Below are positions 36,810 through 49,393 of a stretch of 64,000 nt of DNA, one piece after another. The notes beneath the pieces are model-generated. The model saw only the letters and a list, made by a program, of their open reading frames with translations. It had not been told where the DNA came from and searched no databases. Numbering within the stretch: the first letter of the stretch is position 1; every line of letters starts with the position of its first letter. The stretch is taken from positions 62,985,112 through 63,049,111 of the forward strand of contig JALGQZ010000004.1 in NCBI GenBank assembly GCA_023105745.1, in the 5' to 3' direction. The stretch is from Austropuccinia psidii (lineage: Eukaryota > Basidiomycota > Pucciniomycetes > Pucciniales > Sphaerophragmiaceae). Both the position numbers and the translations under genes were made by a program.

Positions 36810-38585
36810 TGTAAGATGTGTCTATGAAACTGTTGATAATATTACTATTAATCAATAGTACTATGACTTTTCTTATGAAATATGATAAATTGATTCATTA
36901 TAGCCACAATTAAATATTTAATTACTTAATTATTTCTTCTACTTGCTATAAACTACTAGTGATTATAACAGTAATCAGTAATTGTCTACAATAATAAATT
37001 AAAATAAGTGCTTAATAATAAACCTTCTTTATGAAACTAATAGCATCATTTTAATATATAATTAGCTTTGTAAGAATAATTATAAATATAATTCTTGGAG
37101 AAAGCTATTACTGAAGAAAAGGTTTAATAATTAAATAAAAACACTCACTAATACTCCAACAAAACCTTGAAACAAATTAGTAGAGAGATTTTACAGATAA
37201 ATTGTGAATTTAAAATTTAAGAATTGCTTTATAACAATGATACAACAATATAATAGCTAAATACTATTTGAAATAGTATATTGCTATGATTTCACATCTT
37301 TATGATTTATTTGAAGATAGAAAACTGAAAATATAGTGAGTTAGAAACCAATTATCCTTTTTTTATTATTGATTGCATCATCTGTTGTCACATAAGATTA
37401 TCATAATTACTTAATTAAGTCTTTTATGTGACTACCAACACATGTATAGTTGAGAATGAAATAATTAACAACTTTAAATATTATTTTATTTAAAAATGAA
37501 CACTAATTTCTAAATATTATCAATTTTATTGGATATTTCATCACAGGTTGTATTTTCTGTGGATTTTTGAAGATTCAGTGTTTCACATAGAATCATCAAA
37601 CATGGAATGTAAGTAAAACCTTTGATTTAAATTATGAAGTAAGAATTCTTTTTGATTTATATATGGATTATACCATTCCCCATTGGTCATGAAATTTTCA
37701 GAATTATTAATTAAGAATTGTATTTTTAATGAATTTTTGCAGTTTTTACCTTATTTCTATGTATAATTGTAAATAGCACAGTATAGCTGGTTGCTGTGAG
37801 GTAAATAAAAGTATACTAGTCCAAAAGAGGTTTTAACTAATCTTTTAAGTTTTATCCATGGAAAATCATTAATAATTGACATGTTTACAGGAGTCATAGT
37901 TGCTCTTTACCTCCTTGTCATGTTAAAATAGCAGCTTATTTGCTATTTTCTTATGACTTAATGGGACTTGAACTTGGTAACCAAGTTCCCAAAATGTTTT
38001 AGTATACTAATTGGGCCATTATCAGCCATTTATCTTATTTTTAGAGCTTTCCATGCCTCACAGGCCTCAGAAGTTGGGTACCCTGTCTCTTGTTGATGTC
38101 TTTTGTCCCCCTTAGCTATTTTCATGTCAAAAATAGTGATTCAGGCTTTAAGACTGATATCCACTATGGGTGTACCAAACCTTTATGTAATAATACTATG
38201 TTTCTCAGTGCCACAAACATGCATAACACTAATCTTAGTGTATATGTTGCATGGGATTTCTCACATTCCCATTTTTTTGGTGTGAAATTGAGAAAAACAA
38301 AAAAAATCACAATTCTTTTATGAGGTGTTGATGATGTGTTGTTGAAGTATTTTGAATATTCCCACTTTATAGAGTTAATTTAGGATTATTCACTCTATTG
38401 AGCTACCCTAGGTTAATTTTTGTGTAGAATCCAAATCTGACCTTAAATCCATGGATTTATGTACTCAAATAAAAAATGATGAATTTTAGATATATGCATG
38501 ACTTATGGCTTATGCATAGTTAATAATTCATTCTAATATTAATTGTGGCCTATTCGGGTATGTAAAATATACCCCAAGGCTTACA
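36810..38585 (-). mobile_element. LTR of the Gypsy family, solo-type, inverted
   Basis: The plus strand starts TGTAAGATGTGTCTATGAAA and ends CAAGGCTTACA, so the LTR has TGTAAG…CTTACA ends and reads on the minus strand. TTTT lies on both outer sides and may be a 4-bp duplication. Blocks such as ACAGGGTACCC, CTACCCTAGGT and AATTCATTAAAAATACAATT (as reverse complements) are shared with the LTRs at 52379 and 63034. No internal Gypsy coding sequence adjoins it. Confidence 0.75.
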
Positions 38586-39829
38586 TTTTCACTTCTAGAA
38601 CCCAATTTATATATTATATATTTATCTCTCAATCATTTCCAAGTGTAAGGGTGTGTCTATATAGTAGCTATTAAGCTATAAATACAATGTATTATTATGA
38701 ATTTGACACAGTGAAGTTGATTAGTTTTGAAATATAAAGGTCCTACTGTTACATGGTAACAGTAGTGATGAGCTTACTTAGGACCTTGGTTTCACTTATC
38801 TAATATCTTTCATTTTAAATATTATTGAAATAATTAATATTTATTTATATCTTAATTATTCTAAGGGAACTACTGATGGCTGACAGTTTTTCTATGTAAG
38901 AATATTGATAATATTGTGAAAGTATTTTTAAGTGAGAAAGACCTGATTTTATCTCTTCTGGGGACTTTAAAGGTCTGGTAAGCTTTTTACTAATCTTCAG
39001 AGTGAAACTTTTGACTCTGGAGGCTGAATTGTGGGTCTATAGCATCAATTCTGATGTGAGTATAGTCAGGATTTTGTTTTTGGGACCACAAATGATCCTT
39101 ATAGATAAGTACAGAATGAAATATTTATTCACAGGCCACCTCAGAAATGTTAAGATGCAACCAGGGTGTCAGGGTGACTGATATTGGTCATCCTGGGAAG
39201 CTATAAGCCTTAATAAACTATCATTTTAAGTATAAATACAGTACTATTTGGTACAGGTTTGGTACAGACCAGTATTATCCAAAAACCTTCCAATCCAGAA
39301 ATATAAGTCATTTTTGAGATACAAATAATAAAATAGGCCATAAATTAATGGCTTCATTATCTCTTCAATATTTTCTTCTTAATTTTTATCCTTCTCAAAC
39401 ATAGCAAAAGCTATAAGGGTTCAGGAATTTTTGATGTATTTTTCTACATCAGTATGTGGCATCAAAGACTTCCAAACAGATATCTTTGTCAATTTATAAT
39501 ATATCTGTATTTTAATTATACAGGATTTTGGTTCTTTATTATCTCTCAAGTTTGGTATACTTTAAAGTAGAACTGTAGGAATATATGGCAAAGATACAGG
39601 GGTTTCTTTATATTTCTATTTTCAGAAATCCTGTATTTTGAGTAATAGACCTGTGAGAAAAGATCCCTCTGCCAATTTTTATATAAAGAGGTCTAAGGTA
39701 TCCAAAATTAAAGCTTAAATTTATATATTTGATCTGGTCATGCTTCTGTATAGTTTTGTATAAGCCCTCTTGGACTTTGAAGGGGTCTCTTTGGTAAAAA
39801 AGGGTTATAATGGTATTTACTGACATAAG

Positions 39830-40155
39830 AGTGATACAGGAAAAGGAATGATACCATTGAATAGTTCTAATTTACCAATTTAATTAAAATATCCTTTTTT
39901 TTGGTTTTCATTAAATATGCATGAGCTAGATGAGAAGTGAAAATAAGGGTTTTTACTTATTTTGTCTTATCTTTGAGCTGTTTTATCTTTGTTGTTTCTT
40001 ATCCTATTTGGATAAGGTTTGTATGTTTATATTTGAAAATTTTCCCTCTTCTTATTTATACCTTTATTAGATATTTTTTCAATCCTTGCTATACCATTAC
40101 TTATGGTATTTGGATTTCATTCTGGTGCTCTGTTTGGAGTCACAGGCTGAAACCA
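39830..40155 (+). repeat. Dispersed repeat C, copy 2
   Basis: GATACAG…GATACCAT, CTAGATGAGAAGTGAAAAT and GGAGTCACAGGCTGAAACC match 13045-13560 in order. A TATA-like GTATAAATACAG lies upstream at about 39230. The 106-codon frame at 39937-40257 spans the repeat and is hydrophobic, but has no recognised family. Confidence 0.45.
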
Positions 40156-40539
40156 GGGGTGGGTAATTCTTCACAATCAATTTTTGATAAGATGAATATG
40201 GCTCTCAAAATACTTGAAAAAATCACTTCTTCTACATGGAATTTTCTTTCAAAATGATTAATTGGTAAATTATGAAAGTGTCTTTGCATCATATTTTAAA
40301 CTATTCCAGTCATGAAAAATAAATGTAATAAGGAAGCTAATGCAATCAATATTTGAATTTTTCAGAGGTTATATTATAATTATATCTTTTTCATTTGAAT
40401 TCCTCAGTTATAGCTTTTGTAAATACACATAAAGGATGCATCATATTACTTTTTAACCAGTCACATGAAAATAGACCTGGTGATTTTTTTCTTGAATTTA
40501 GCAATTTTATCAGCAATTTAATCATATATTGTAATGTCT

Positions 40540-42889
40540 GTATAAATTTTAGGATTTAGTGTTTCACATAAAATAATCAAAATTAGACTTTAAGCAAAAC
40601 TTCTGATTGGGACTATTAAGACACAATTATTTTGGGTCTTAGTGTTCACTTTGACTTCCTTTACCATTTCCAAAAGTCTCATAGTAATCAATCAATAATT
40701 CTATTTTTGATAAATTTTTGAATTTTTTACCCTATTTTTACATTTTTGTCATGGACCACCTCAGAAATACTTTTTAAACTTCTCCAGTTCATATGGAAAG
40801 CCTTGTTTCATTATCTACAGAAGAATTTCTTCCAAAAAACTTTACCGAAATTCTTGGACAATCCTCTGTTTGGCCACTTCAAATCATTACGCAGCTTCAA
40901 CACCCACATTTGGTTGGACTAATTCCCATCCCAGCCCCTCATTGGGGCTCAAAATCCCTTGACCCCAATATTTCCCAAAAAATGGCCATAATTCCTAGGG
41001 AATCCCTTCCAGACCTCAAAATCTAAAGCCACATCCTGTCCAGAAATCTCTCAATATCACCAAAATGGGAATAATCTCAAAATTAATCATTTTTCCCATC
41101 GTTTCGGTTATGGAAATCATACTCCCTCAAGTTGAGAATAATCTCATTATGCCTCAATTTTTATGTTTATTCATTCCCTTTCACTCTTGTTCTTTCAGTG
41201 AAATTTATTAAAATGTCCTCAAGGCCCAATCCCTCATTGAAAACCACCTCAAGAGGACAGTGGCCAGACTCAGAAGTTGAAAGCCAATCAATATCAGAAT
41301 CTTCCTTCAATCAGGATGTAAAATTAATAATACATTATTACCCCAAGGGAATAATTTCCATGAATTATAAAGGACTAAGGCTGAGGGTGATCCAACACTA
41401 GTTGTCAAGGTTTCAAAATTAATTGAATAATTGGACAACTGTATTCAGCAATTCATCCTCAAGTCAAGAAAACCTATATGTAATTCAAAATCTTGGTAAA
41501 TTAAACTAAATACTGTAGGGAATCCAATAAACCCAGTTAATTTCCCAATCTGGCCAAGTTTTATTTTACAAATAAGCTAATACATCTATCCACCAATAAT
41601 ACATCTGGTTTTTCAACCTGCAAGTATCAAGTTGGCAACTTTTCACATATACTGAAAAATATTTACTACCCTGGGGACTTTTCCCCATTTAATTCATCTA
41701 TTTTCTTTATTTAAATAATTCATTTTCTTTCATATTTTTATAGTTAATACCAATCATATTAATTCAATAATTTGAACCCTGTCCTTACCATTTTATTGGA
41801 TACTGGTGGTAATATCCTTACAAATTCTTTTATTTTTTTTGCACAGGTTGAAAAAGTGAAATTAAGATTTCATTGGTTGGAAATTTGGACATTGGCTTCT
41901 TATTTCTTCTTACTATATTTTACTGAATTCTTTTTAACAAAATATAATCCATATTTTTTCATTTTTTGTATTATTTGGAGTCCTTTCAAGTTAGCCCTTA
42001 TCCAATGAGCTCCAGACTACTCTTGCTCTCCTTAAGACCCTCTTTGACAGTGGTACAGTCAAATAGAATAGAGAAGCTGTTTACTATTAATTAATTTTAT
42101 TAATATTAGTAAAAAAGTTTTTCAATTAAGCCTTTTGGGTTTTTCATATATGATAAATCATGAAGAATTGACTTGGTTACAATATTCAAAGGTGTTTATT
42201 ACCTTCTTTAAATTTTAAAAGATAATCTTATACGCTATTTTCTTATTATTAATGGTACTTGTACTTGGTAAAATTAGTTCCTAAAAGTTTTTAACATACT
42301 AATTGGGTCAGTATCAACCATGTATTCAGGATTTGGAGCTATAAACACATCAGAGGCCTCAGAAGCTGGGTGTCCTGGCTCTCTTTTATGTTCTTAGTCC
42401 CCCCTGACTATTTTTCACATCAAAATATTAATTCAGCCCCTGCAAATGATATCCACCATTGGTGAAACAATACAGTATTTTCAAGTTCTAGAAACATGAA
42501 TAACACCATCTTCAGTGTATATGAAATATTTAATTTGTCATAATCACAGTATTTTGGTGTAAAAAGGAAAAGAAACTTAAACTTATTTTATGTTGTTTTC
42601 ATGATTTGGTGTTGAATTATTTTCCATATTATCACCTAATAGATGTAATTTGAGCTTATTAACCCTATAGATTTACCCTAGGTTAATATTTGTGTAAAAT
42701 CCAGATCTTACCTCAAGTCCATAGATTTACTTACTCCAAAAAAGGTTACAAATATTTTTTCTTTTCAAAAAAAAAAATAATTAATTTTTTGATATATATA
42801 CCTAACTTATGGGTTCTGTATATTCTAAAATTTATTTTATAGTTATTTTTAGCTTATTTCAGTATGTAAAACATACCTAAAGGCTCACA
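40540..42889 (-). mobile_element. Gypsy-family LTR split by a 1.3-kb insertion
   Basis: 40540-40754 matches the segment around 37550-37770 of the LTR at 36810 (TTTAGTGTTTCACATAAAAT, TTTTACCCTATTT). The match resumes at about 42060 and runs to AGGCTCACA at 42889, with GGCCTCAGAAGCTGGGTG and TTACCCTAGGTTAAT shared. The 3' LTR end on the plus-strand left side is not clear. The orientation is the same as the copies at 36810 and 53925. Confidence 0.6.
40755..42060 (+). mobile_element. Insertion inside the split LTR, unidentified
   Basis: This segment has no counterpart in the intact LTR copies. It contains a 77-codon frame (40793-41026, starts MESLVSLSTEEFLPKNF) and an 89-codon frame. The latter's last Met (about 41213) begins MSSRPNPSLKTTSRGQWPD, which looks like a gag or tegument-type Ser/Pro-rich N-terminus. 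The dispersed repeat D block lies at 41760-41900. It is probably a truncated retroelement; its ends and duplications were not found. Confidence 0.35.
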
Positions 42890-45800
42890 GAAAGTGTTGG
42901 ATTTAATCATTGAAAATGAGAATAAATGTATGAAAGAGATGCTGTTTTAAACCAATATAATATTGAGTGTAATAATTAAATTTTTTATAATATCAAAATA
43001 TCTGTGAGATATATTCATTTAATAATTCAAAAAATTTCCTAGAAAACAATAAAATGGGATATAAACTTAATTTTTGAAGGAAAATTAAAAAGCTTAAGTG
43101 ATCTTGAAAAGAAATATAACTCTTAAATTTATTTTAAATGTTATAATAACTTATAATTTCTCCTAATATTAGTCTTATGATTATGAAAAAAAACTTTAAT
43201 TAATAAAATTATGGTTTTTTGTATTATATCTCAAATTATTATTCTCAACCCTTGCTAATCATCATTGAGAATTATGTAAATTTTCTCAATTTTTGTCAGT
43301 GAAAATTTTAATTTTAATTTTTATAAATAATTAAAATTATTTTAAATTGAACACTTATTTATTAAACAAAAAAAAATCAAAAATAAATTTTATCAAAAAA
43401 CAAGAAATAACCCACTTTGGAAATTAATTTTAAATAAAATTAAAATATATAGTTTTAGAAAAATAATATTAAATAATGAAAAACTAAAGTTTTCTTTTAA
43501 TATAAGTTACTTTAATTGAATTTTGTAAATAAAACTTTTTTATCACATTTCTGATGGAAAAATCCAATTTATTAATAGTTTATACCTAATCATATCTTAC
43601 CTGATATTCCTAATTATTAATGGATAGCCTCCCTATCATTATCATATGAAAGATATTAATACCAATTAAAAAAATATTTTTTGAGTGAATAAGTTGAATT
43701 TCAGTGAATTGAATCTTTTCAGAATTTTTAAAATTCAAGTTATGAATTCTATACCTAAAATATATTTTAATTCTGGGTAATAATTTTCATCATATAAATA
43801 AATTTACTTATCATTCATTTTTTCCAATAAATTTTTTTAATAAAATATATTTATATACCAAAATTCAAAATATTATTTTCTTATTATTGATTAAATATTT
43901 TATTATAAATTCTCCAAAAATATTACCACTGGATTTTAAACCTGCAATGGTACATTCAATTAATACTTTGTATATTTCACTATATAAATCAAATGCTTTA
44001 TTGTTCTTCCATTTTAATTCTTATATAGGCTATTTGGATATTTCATATTAAAAATCAGAATATAATAATAAGATTGTTATTGGAAACAAATCATTAAAAA
44101 TATTATAGATTTTGATATTGATTTAGACATTTTATTTTTTTACTGAACATGTGAATCCTAAATTAAGGTCAAGAAAATTTAATCATAAGAACACACTCAT
44201 TTGATTTATAAAGAATAATTCCTCTTAATATAAATAAAGTTCAAATTTAATAATTTAAAATTAGGCTGAAAACATCAAATTTTATTTTGATTAAAATATG
44301 CCACCCAATGTCTTTAAGTCTTTTGATAACAATTTGAAATACTCCTATCTATAAATACAACAAAAATAAGGAATCCCTCTGTTTGAATATTTTTTTTCAA
44401 TATTAAGATTATTTTGATAATTTGAAAAATATATTATTGAATAACTATAAATATAATTTCATCTATTAAAAAATAAACCATATTTCATTTTGATAACAGT
44501 TGATATTGGGAGTACCCATTTTCTTATATATTAATTAATTACTCAGAATTATTTTTATTTTTATTTTTTAAGCCTATAAATCTTTTGGAAAGTTTTTACC
44601 GAATAATTTTACAACATTATATTTTGTATGAATCTATTTATTTTTCTCTTTTGGGACTAAGATAACTCTGTGTTTTGATGTGATGTAGAAGGTGTATGAA
44701 ATTTTCAATCTTATAATATATATTGGATTAAATTTAATTTAAATAACTAAATTAATATATATTAAAAATACTTTTTTTGAAATTATTACGGTTTTTATAT
44801 TTGATAAGTAATATTTTATTCAGTTATCTTAGAATTTAGAATTTTGAAAAATTTATATAAAGGTTTAAATGAATATCTTTAATTTTTGTGAGATTGTATC
44901 GGAAATTTATTATAAATTGAATTAAAATTCTCATTAAAAAATAAAAAAATAACTTTATGATATATTTACCATAATAAATTAAATTTTTTTCAAGAGATCT
45001 AGAATATTATTTATTTAAATTAATTATTCGGAGCCAAAATATTTATTTATATATTTTTAAATTTAAGCTGTATGGATTTGTGATAGCTCAACTTAGTGAA
45101 GAATTACATTTAGTATTCTATTCATGAAGATATCCTGATACTCAATGGGGGATTTTGAAGGTTCAAAACACCCCAAAAATGATCTTAAGTCATATATATT
45201 GTATTGGATAGTTTTTTTGTGTATATTAAGATTTATTTTAATACTCTTAATAATAAATTATATGTGTTTTAATTTATTATCATCAAAATATTCATTACGT
45301 TTAAATATAGGAAGTTGAATTATTTTTTTTATATTTTATTTTTATCTCAAAATTTCTCAAAAAAAGGATTCAAAACAAGCACAATTCTATATATAAAATT
45401 TTATATACGAACCATTTCATATAATTATGAATTAATGAATGAATATATTGAAAATAAGAATTAATTTTTTGGCCAAAATTTTATTTTGAAATATTATATT
45501 AGTAAATAAGAAATATTTATAAGCCTAGAGATTTTAATTTAGATTATATGAGATCTTATAGCATCAAAAAAAACTCAAAAGAATATGGTTTAAATTGACC
45601 TATGGAATTAAATTTGCTTTATAGATCAGATATTCATTAATTTAGTCTCTGTAAGAGCAGAGAATTAATCAATTGAACTATTCATCTTTTAAATAGCAGA
45701 TACTTGTTTAATATTTGTTTTAGATATTCTGAAGAAGATATTGAAATTATAATTTTTTAGTTAGATATATATATATAGCAGTAGGACATAATAATGATGA

Positions 45801-46980
45801 GAAGTAATTGAATCATCGTATGAATTGTTTTTCTTTCCGACATACAGAATTATCTTTAAATTAAATTGGAAATTTGAATGAATAAAAAGAAATATTTCAG
45901 CTATATACTGAATTTAAAATTAATTAAGAGATTAGAGAATATTGGAAAGTTTTATTTACAGAAAAATCTCATTATTTTTTATAATATAATACCAAATCAC
46001 AAAGTGGTATTTATTGTGTGAAGAAAATTGAATAAAAAGATTTTTTAAATTCATAAATTACCCAAAAAACACTTAGAGAAAAGTAAATTTCAACACTTAA
46101 CTAATTTTGTTTGATTTTTATTTTCAAAATGAAATTAAAAAACCTTAATGTAATATAGATTATCAAGTAGCTTTAGTTTTTTTTTAAAAAAAATGAGGAG
46201 TTTTATAATATGTCAAGAAATATTTGATTAATTAGATATATTTTCAAAAAACAATCAATGTACAGTAATAATCTTTTCAGGAGCTACTCGTTTAAAAAAA
46301 CTCTTTTTAAAACAAAAAATTAATTGATAAATTTATAAAATATCTTGAAAATTTAAAGAAAAATTTACATAATTCTTTTTTTAAAATAAAACAGATCACT
46401 CAAGCATTAGATTATAAAATATTTTCTTTCAAGATATAAAAACATGAATTTTATCAAGAATGTTTTCAATACATACTCTTTTCAAATGAATTTTGTTTGA
46501 GAATTTCCAATATTTTTCAAGTTTAAAATTAAAAGGGATGAAAGTTGGAATATTTTTATGATAGTTTATGAATTTCATTTATAAATTTTTATCATAAGCT
46601 CAAGTATTTTGAATTTTGTAAAATTTAAATGATTAAATAAATGAATGAATAAAACCAGCTCAGTATGTTAATTTTTTGTTTTTGTTCTTTACAAATAAAA
46701 TTGAATGATTTTGATATTGTTTTGATTGATACTTATAAATTAATCTTGATTGATGATAAAATTAAATTAAATTAAAATTAGACTGCCTCTGACTGACCTC
46801 AGTACTGTTTTGTACAGTACAACATTACTAGAGTAATTTTTGAAATTTTAGTTTGGATCTAATTCAAAATCCTTTGCTTTGGTTCAAAAACAAAAAATAC
46901 GGTTCTTGGTTCGTTACTGTATTTTATTCAGTATTCTATTCAGTGTTTTTATTCAGTTTATTCAATTTATTGTGCTGACA
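42890..46980. other. Very AT-rich DNA, no gene recognised
   Basis: About 4.1 kb with almost no CpG and only short frames. Just before the TFIIE gene, TATTCAGT is repeated several times (about 46920-46965). Confidence 0.6.
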
Positions 46981-47337
46981 GTCATGTGTTGACCGCCGCG
47001 TAGTGCATACAGCCCTAGCCTATGGTGGTCGTTGCTGTGCAGTGCAGTGCACCAAAAAAATTTCCATCTTACCCTTTAACCCCGCCCGCCCCCTAGGATT
47101 TCATCCCCTCGCTCTTTACCTCCCCCCTGTTCGCCCATCCCCCCTCTTTTGGTATTCTCAATTTATTTTTTCCTTCTTCCTTAATTTATCCTCAAGATCA
47201 ACTTTTCCATTCTTCCCCTCGTATTCCGCTTCCCGCCATCCAATTTCAATCATTTCGGTCATCGTCGTCTTCAATTCGACATATCATCATCACCTCTTCA
47301 AATCGCAATAGTCGATTCAATCATTCAATTTTCATCA
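46980..47337 (+). promoter_or_regulatory. CpG- and CT-rich leader of the TFIIE-alpha gene
   Basis: Base composition changes abruptly at about 46985 to CpG-containing, then C/T-rich DNA (CCCCGCCCGCCCCC, TCGTCGTC), as is common in fungal promoters and 5' leaders. A 102-codon upstream frame starting at 47003 reads through this leader. It is low-complexity and probably not translated. Confidence 0.6.
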
Positions 47338-49393
47338 ATGTCCTCAACCGTTCTTTCATCAGCCGCCTCTTCTCCACTCATCCAACCACCTCCATCATCC
47401 TCCGGTGAAAGCACCACCCCAACATCTCCTGAAGATAACCTTGATCCTCTTGCCGACATCCGTCTCTTGTTGCAATATGTCGCTCGTGCTTTTTATGAAG
47501 CTCGGCACATCTTGTTATTTGATCAACTGATTCGCAAAGAGGCGTGAGTTATCTCAACTCATTTAACGCACCTTTTATTCAACAATTTTCATTATCACCT
47601 TATACGTATTATAATCCAACATCCTTAGTCTTTTTTCACTTGTTTAGCTTTTCATATATTCTTTTTTTAAAAAATTGATTTGTAAGATTCATTGATGATT
47701 GTTAAAATAATGATGATCATGGCCGCAATAGTATGAAAGACGAAGAACTGGCGACTCGATTAGGCATTGGTGCTAAGGAATTAGCAAAGGCGGCAAATCA
47801 GTTGATCAGGGACCAACTGGTGTCCGTGTAAGCTTTGAAAAACCAAACCAACCCAAAAAGCAGTGTTTCCACCCTGTTTTTTGGTTTTTGGCTCTCACTG
47901 AGCTTTGTCCACTTGCTGCTTTCATCTTCTTCCTCTTTCAATCCAATCCTTTCCTTTCGTCATCATCACGTACCTTCTTCCTCAGGTATCTTCGTGCCGA
48001 GCTTAAACCTGGAGCCCACAAGTCTACCCAACGCACTTACTATTTTATAGATTATAAACATTGTGTCGATGTGATTAAATGGAGAATGTGGAAGATGAAC
48101 AAGGTGCTCGACGACAAACAGCGAAACGTTGGTGGATTTCACATCTTATCATCTAAGGTCATCACCACTAATCTGTGTTATGCCCTTTTAGGTTATTGAT
48201 GGTCAAGGCTACGTTTGCCCTCGATGCAAAAAGACTTATTCCACACTTGATGTTTCAGGCCTTTCAATGACATCTACTAGCTTCCTGTGTGAAATATGTG
48301 ATACTCCTCTCAACGACAATGAAAATGATATTGAAGTTCAAAAAAATAAAGATAGGATGCAGCGTTTGAATTCTCAAACGACATTGATCAAAAAGAACCT
48401 TCAAAAGGCCGACAAAGTCATCATACCAGCGTAAGAGCCTTCTCAATGAAATCTCGTTTTTGCTTAAAAAAGCTCCTTTTATTTCATCTTTTTTCACTCT
48501 CAAAGCCGCCCTGATATTTGATTTTGATTGAAATATTAGGTTTGACATTGCCAAGTGGGTCGCTGTTAATATGCCACTGGAAAGTAGCGTAGAGTCGGCC
48601 GATAACTTAGCTGTTGCCACTGGTGGTGCCAAGGAGACTGCTGTGACAGTACAATTAGCACAGGAAGGTGATATGGAAGCTAAAAGGCGTTTGCAAGAGC
48701 AGCAAGCTGAAGCAAAACGTCAAGCAAATGCATTACCCGTTTGGATCGCTCAAAGTACTGTTAACGGTGAACTGACACGAGCGGGAACGAAAGAAGGAGT
48801 AGCCAACCAAGGAGCCCTTCAAACTGGCGTCTCTTTCCATGATCCTACTGCTACCGAAAACTCCAGAACTCTGGCCTCTGTGACTGATGACATTGATTAT
48901 GATGCGTACTTTGCCAAGCTTCAAAATCAAGCCAATCCAATCACATCTTCTTCAACCCTATCTGTTGATACAAAGAGTTCACCGGCCGGTAGTAGCGGGT
49001 CATTAACATCACCTTCTCAGTCACAAGCTTCCTCAATTGGCCACTCTCTAAAACGTCCCCGACCAGATTCTGATACGCTGGACGATAGATATACTAATGG
49101 CATGGCTGAAGCCACTAGCAATCGACAATTTGTTAAAAAGACAAAATCAACCCATTCCCTCGTCCCTCTGACGCCAATGGGTGAAGATGAGGACAATGAA
49201 GAATCAGAACAAACTATTACTATTGGAGGCAAACTGGTTGCTTTGAGTGAAGTCACTCAGCAAATGGAAAATAGCATGGTTTGTACAGCTTTCAAGCTTC
49301 TTCCCTCCGCAAAAATTATTGCTGATGATGATACTTTCTTTGCAGACCCCAGAGGAATACACTCTATATGCAACCATGGTAATGGGTGGCTAG
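47338..49393 (+). CDS. TFA1: Transcription initiation factor IIE subunit alpha
   Basis: Large subunit of TFIIE, which recruits and stimulates TFIIH at RNA polymerase II promoters in the nucleus. Proposed exons are 47338-47543, 47732-47827, 47986-48127, 48192-48430, 48540-49278 and 49346-49393. All introns are GT-AG, 64 to 188 nt long, and the exon sum is 1,470 nt (489 residues, close to the yeast and human lengths). Residues about 40-140 form the winged helix (VARAFYEARHILLFDQLI, DEELATRLGIGAKELAKA). A zinc ribbon follows with C157-x2-C160 and C181-x2-C184 (YVCPRC, LCEIC). An Ala/Gln/Lys-rich linker and an acidic stretch (GEDEDNEESEQ) precede the short last exon, MTPEEYTLYATMVMGG, whose T-P-E-E-Y matches the family's C-terminal region. 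Without the fifth splice the frame would read on to 49449. The third donor, GTTGGT, is unusual. Confidence 0.93.

Noticed and set aside
47003..47311. 102-codon frame just upstream of TFIIE-alpha
   Set aside because: Lies in the CT-rich leader, is low-complexity (Ser/Phe/Pro/His-rich), and has no homology signal.
47835..48199. 71- and 103-codon frames in the TFIIE-alpha introns 2-3
   Set aside because: They run across splice sites; the in-frame spliced reading gives the known protein.
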